A stretch of 41,450 bases of DNA from the NCBI GenBank assembly GCA_013365325.1, contig JABVXV010000408.1, positions 8,399 through 49,848 of the forward strand, given 5' to 3'. Shown one piece after another: positions 38,801 to 41,450 of the stretch. The notes beneath the pieces were generated by a model. That model did no database searches. It saw only the letters and a program-made list of their open reading frames with translations, and had not been told where the DNA came from. The position numbers and the translations under genes were made by a program. Numbering within the stretch: position 1 is the first letter of the stretch; each line of letters starts with the position of its first letter. This DNA is from Dipetalonema caudispina. Its lineage: Eukaryota; Nematoda; Chromadorea; Rhabditida; Onchocercidae.

Positions 38801-40423
38801 TTCATATAGTTCCGGAAAACGAAAGCGAAAATACTGAAAACTATTTTATTTACAACTTGAAATATTTTTGAAAGACATCAAATTTATAATCGTATTTTTG
38901 GTCGTTCGTTTTGAATAAAAATTTGTTTGTTATCATTCATAATCATAAATAAATCCGATTAAACTTTGTTGCATTTCCTGTTGATATTTTTTTGCTTGAA
39001 ATTATTCTCTGTTAAAAAAAAAATGCAAAATTTCGTTCGATTAAAAATTAATCGATCCATTCATTTTCGCGATATGATTTGACTAAAAATTGGAGTAAAA
39101 AATCCAAGCATTTCTTGCTCGATAATTTTATTGCTTATATTTAATGTTTGATTTCTTAGGCCTGAAAGGCCTAAAGAATGAATTCGATTTTCTTATTGTT
39201 GATTTAGTCGAATAGCTTTAGAAATTTTCACTACTGCTCTTTGACAGTTTCTCCAAATTTCTGGATTAATTTTAGACAAATTATCAACAAGTTTTGTGCG
39301 ATAATTTTAGAATAATAAATATTTCAGTCCAAATATTTATTTGTTTTAGAATTTAAATCTTTAATTTACAAAAAAAAAAAAAAAAACAATTTCTTTCTTC
39401 GTTTTCCTTGCTTGAGCACAAATTTAAAATTTTTATATTACTGTTTGTCTTTTAATTGAGGATTAAATGAAACTCTATTAGTTGGTTAAAAGAAATTTAA
39501 GCAAAAAAAAAAAAAAAAAAAAGGGAAAAACTGAAAACAATAAGTACTAATTATACAAATGTTATTCTTAGATTTGGAAAACAAAAAAAAAAATTGCTTA
39601 TTTAAGCCAAAATGTTTCTGTGTAAATAAAAATTTTTCATTTATTTGTCGAAAAACAAATAGATTAATAACAATGAAAACGGTAGAATGAATAAAAAACG
39701 AAAGGAAAAGAAAGAGCTTTTATGATGCAATTAAAACTAAATTGTCTTTTTCATTTTTTTTTTTTTTTTTTTTTTAGCATTCCATTTCAAAAATTACCTT
39801 TTCTTCCACTTGAGCGCTTTTTATTTATTCGTCTCTTTTTTTTTTCCGCTATTAAACTTCTAAAAATTTGACAAATCCTTTTTCCAAAATATGCATTGGG
39901 ACAAAAAGTGCATTTATCCTTTGAAGACCAAAAACAAGAGAAAAAAATTTCCAAAATTTCATTAAAATTCAATATAATACTACAATACTATAATATATTG
40001 CAGTTCGTAGGGAGAATGATATTTTCTTCCTTTTTTTTTTTTTTTTTTTTTTTTGAATTGAAAAATTGTTCAATGTTGCGATATTTCATTATTTGTTGAA
40101 GAAAAAAGTGTTGAAAGTGAGAAATTGTTGTACGAAATCAATCGATATTGCCATACTTCAACATTGCAGGAGGAAAATAATAAAATGAAGGAAAAAAAAA
40201 TTGAAAAAAATATAATAGTAACCTTTGAATTGATGCGATATTTTAATTCTTCGACAATTTTTACTTCTTTTTTAGACCGTAGTTCGCTCAAATTCTTCAA
40301 TGATACATACAAATCACCGATGACAAGGTCTTTTTGAAGTTTTTGTGATGACTGATGATAAACTGTTATTGCCAGGCATTTCTCGCTCAAATCTTCTATC
40401 AGTACATTGTCGAAAAAAAATTC
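32667..40423 (-). CDS. Synaptotagmin-like tandem C2-domain protein, C-terminal part (5' exons outside or unseen)
   Basis: Four minus-strand exons, 40423-40223, 36587-36476, 34143-33969, 32856-32667, with GT-AG introns of 3.6, 2.3 and 1.1 kb, encode 225 C-terminal residues. Residues 1-67 are the end of C2A (FFFDNVLIEDLSEKCLAITV, VIGDLYVSLKNL); 68-225 form C2B, from LGKLCIATCLEKKASRLTIN through PPDVCVRVSL and DDLIGSVYLGK to the closing helix EHEQWKNTVEHIGKEFKGIH. Order, spacing and the C-terminal helix match synaptotagmins, membrane-trafficking proteins that bind phospholipid and SNAREs. By hand alignment to synaptotagmin 1, C2A loop-3 Asp residues are His23 and Ser25, and C2B retains only some ligands (Asp105, Asp160; Ser162 replaces one), so calcium-independent binding is likely. 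The first exon's acceptor is TTTATAG at 40424-40425; earlier exons (rest of C2A, membrane anchor) were not found before the window end. Possible cassette exons sit in the last intron. A double-C2 relative such as Doc2 or Syt17 is not excluded. Confidence 0.85.
33159..33327 (-). CDS. Possible alternative (cassette) exon pair of the C2-domain gene
   Basis: Within the last intron, the minus strand has two adjacent open segments ending in identical GTAAGTTG donors. Segment ii (33327-33241, 87 nt) reads SKIFDKNLSLPSDSAETVRH and RILKDNTE; segment i (33239-33159, 81 nt) reads KLKVNNALSDNDSTELEKDA and KLEDNEK. Both leave two bases and would accept one, exactly the phase of the flanking junction (Ser162-Arg163), so each could be inserted into loop 3 of C2B without frameshift. 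The ends resemble each other (LKDN and LEDN before the donors). Weak points are poor acceptors (AAAAATAG and ATACTGAG). Read through, segment ii would instead stop at TAA and make an alternative C-terminus. Confidence 0.35.
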
Positions 40424-41289
40424 CTATAAATTTCGAAAAATATATAACGAATTGTATTAAAATATTCTACAGAATACATATTTTAATAGCTAAGTTTTTT
40501 TTTTTTTTCAACAGAAAAATCAATATTGTTGTTTTTCAAAATTGCATCAAAAAAAAAGGATCATTATTAGCTCTATTTAAAAATTTTGAAAAATTGATAA
40601 AAAAAATGAAGCATTCATTCATGTCATTTTCACTCAGATCACATAGATTTATTTATTAATCAGTGCATCATCAGAACGCTATCTAAAATTAAATTAGAAA
40701 AGAAATCAGTTTTTCTGTCAATTTCAAGATTTGCATGAAAAAAAAAAAATGTTTCTGTAATTAAACTTTCCAAAAAGAAACATGGTGTTGCGCTAGTTCC
40801 TAGTTTAAATTCAATCTTATTTCTAAGAAATTTGATTGATTTTCATTCGAAATAAGGTTTTTTTGAAAAGCCCAATGAAAATAAACGAAATTTTCAAGTT
40901 TTTTTTTTTGTTTAAAATCACCACACAAAAAGCATGGTAATAATATTGCTATATCAATAAATAAAATGATTTGACATGATATTAATTGGGATTTTATAAA
41001 AGAATTCGTTCTTTTCATTGTATGAAATTGACAGAAAAGTGAAAGATTTTTTTGAAATTTGAAAATATCTCATTTTTTTTTCCATTTTAATGACAGGAAA
41101 GTAATTATTAGAAGTAATGAAAATTTTTAAAAACTTCGATCATTAATTATTGCCATGCTATTTAGTTGAACAATCATTTATTTTTGTCGCACAATTTTTT
41201 TTTGAAAAATTCCTTATCTTTTTTTGCAAATTGGAATTGTGTTTTAGAAAATTTGACACCGAAAATGAACACTTTAAATTAATATCATC

Positions 41290-41291
<2 letters not shown>
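40424..41291. other. Intron or upstream sequence of the C2-domain gene, no exon seen
   Basis: AT-rich sequence beyond the first recognised exon of the synaptotagmin-like gene. The preceding C2A exon, expected to end just before a codon boundary, was not found here. Short ORFs at 40345-40659 (+) and 40800-41018 (-) have compositions typical of AT-rich non-coding DNA. Confidence 0.5.

Positions 41292-41450
<159 letters not shown>

Noticed and set aside
40070..40390. 106-codon ORF taken as a stand-alone gene
   Set aside because: Its first part is the C2A exon; after donor G|GTTACT it reads into intron sequence.

Overview
The window reads as nuclear DNA of a nematode, most likely a clade III or filarial-type worm. 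The signs are a very AT-rich background full of A/T homopolymers, many short spliced exons with TTTCAG-type acceptors, pyrimidine-AG sites just upstream of several start codons that look like spliced-leader trans-splice acceptors, and protein sequences closest to Caenorhabditis-type homologues. Species is not resolvable by eye. Almost no gene is a single ORF, so the gene models were built by joining exons by hand from splice sites, phase and family homology.

Layout. 0.8-2.7 kb (+): NDUFB9, the LYR-type B22 subunit of mitochondrial complex I, 4 exons. 3.7-5.3 kb (+): an OSTF1-like SH3 plus ankyrin-repeat adaptor, 5 exons. 7.8-10.8 kb (+): translation elongation factor eEF1A, 7 exons, preceded by a three-copy ~170-bp tandem repeat and containing one GC-AG intron. 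11.7-18.3 kb (-): a compact cluster made of fatty acid 2-hydroxylase (cytochrome b5 plus sterol-desaturase-type hydroxylase, 6 exons), the H/ACA snoRNP protein NOP10 (2 exons, 64 aa, missed by a simple ORF scan because it is split and tiny), and a small single-pass membrane protein that I cannot name. Its exons start 41 bp after the NOP10 stop and may even flank NOP10, which would make NOP10 a nested gene. 23.9-28.5 kb (-): a type II membrane protein with a C-terminal olfactomedin domain (7 exons). 32.7-40.4 kb (-): the C-terminal half (end of C2A and all of C2B) of a synaptotagmin-like protein whose 5' exons lie outside the window.

The rest (roughly 18.3-23.9 kb, 28.5-32.7 kb and the long introns) is AT-rich, low-complexity DNA with homopolymers, microsatellites, degenerate tandem repeats and one 28-bp inverted repeat; no RNA gene, CRISPR array or intact transposon was recognised. 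The window ends inside a (TTA)n microsatellite.

The genes do not form one pathway. They are housekeeping functions (respiration, translation, rRNA pseudouridylation, sphingolipid hydroxylation) followed by two likely neuronal or membrane proteins. The most interesting points are the NOP10 and small membrane protein arrangement, a pair of possible duplicated cassette exons inside a calcium-binding loop of the C2B domain, an olfactomedin exon with no AG acceptor, a 117-bp hairpin in an NDUFB9 intron, and the tandem array upstream of eEF1A. No clearly new multi-gene system was found.
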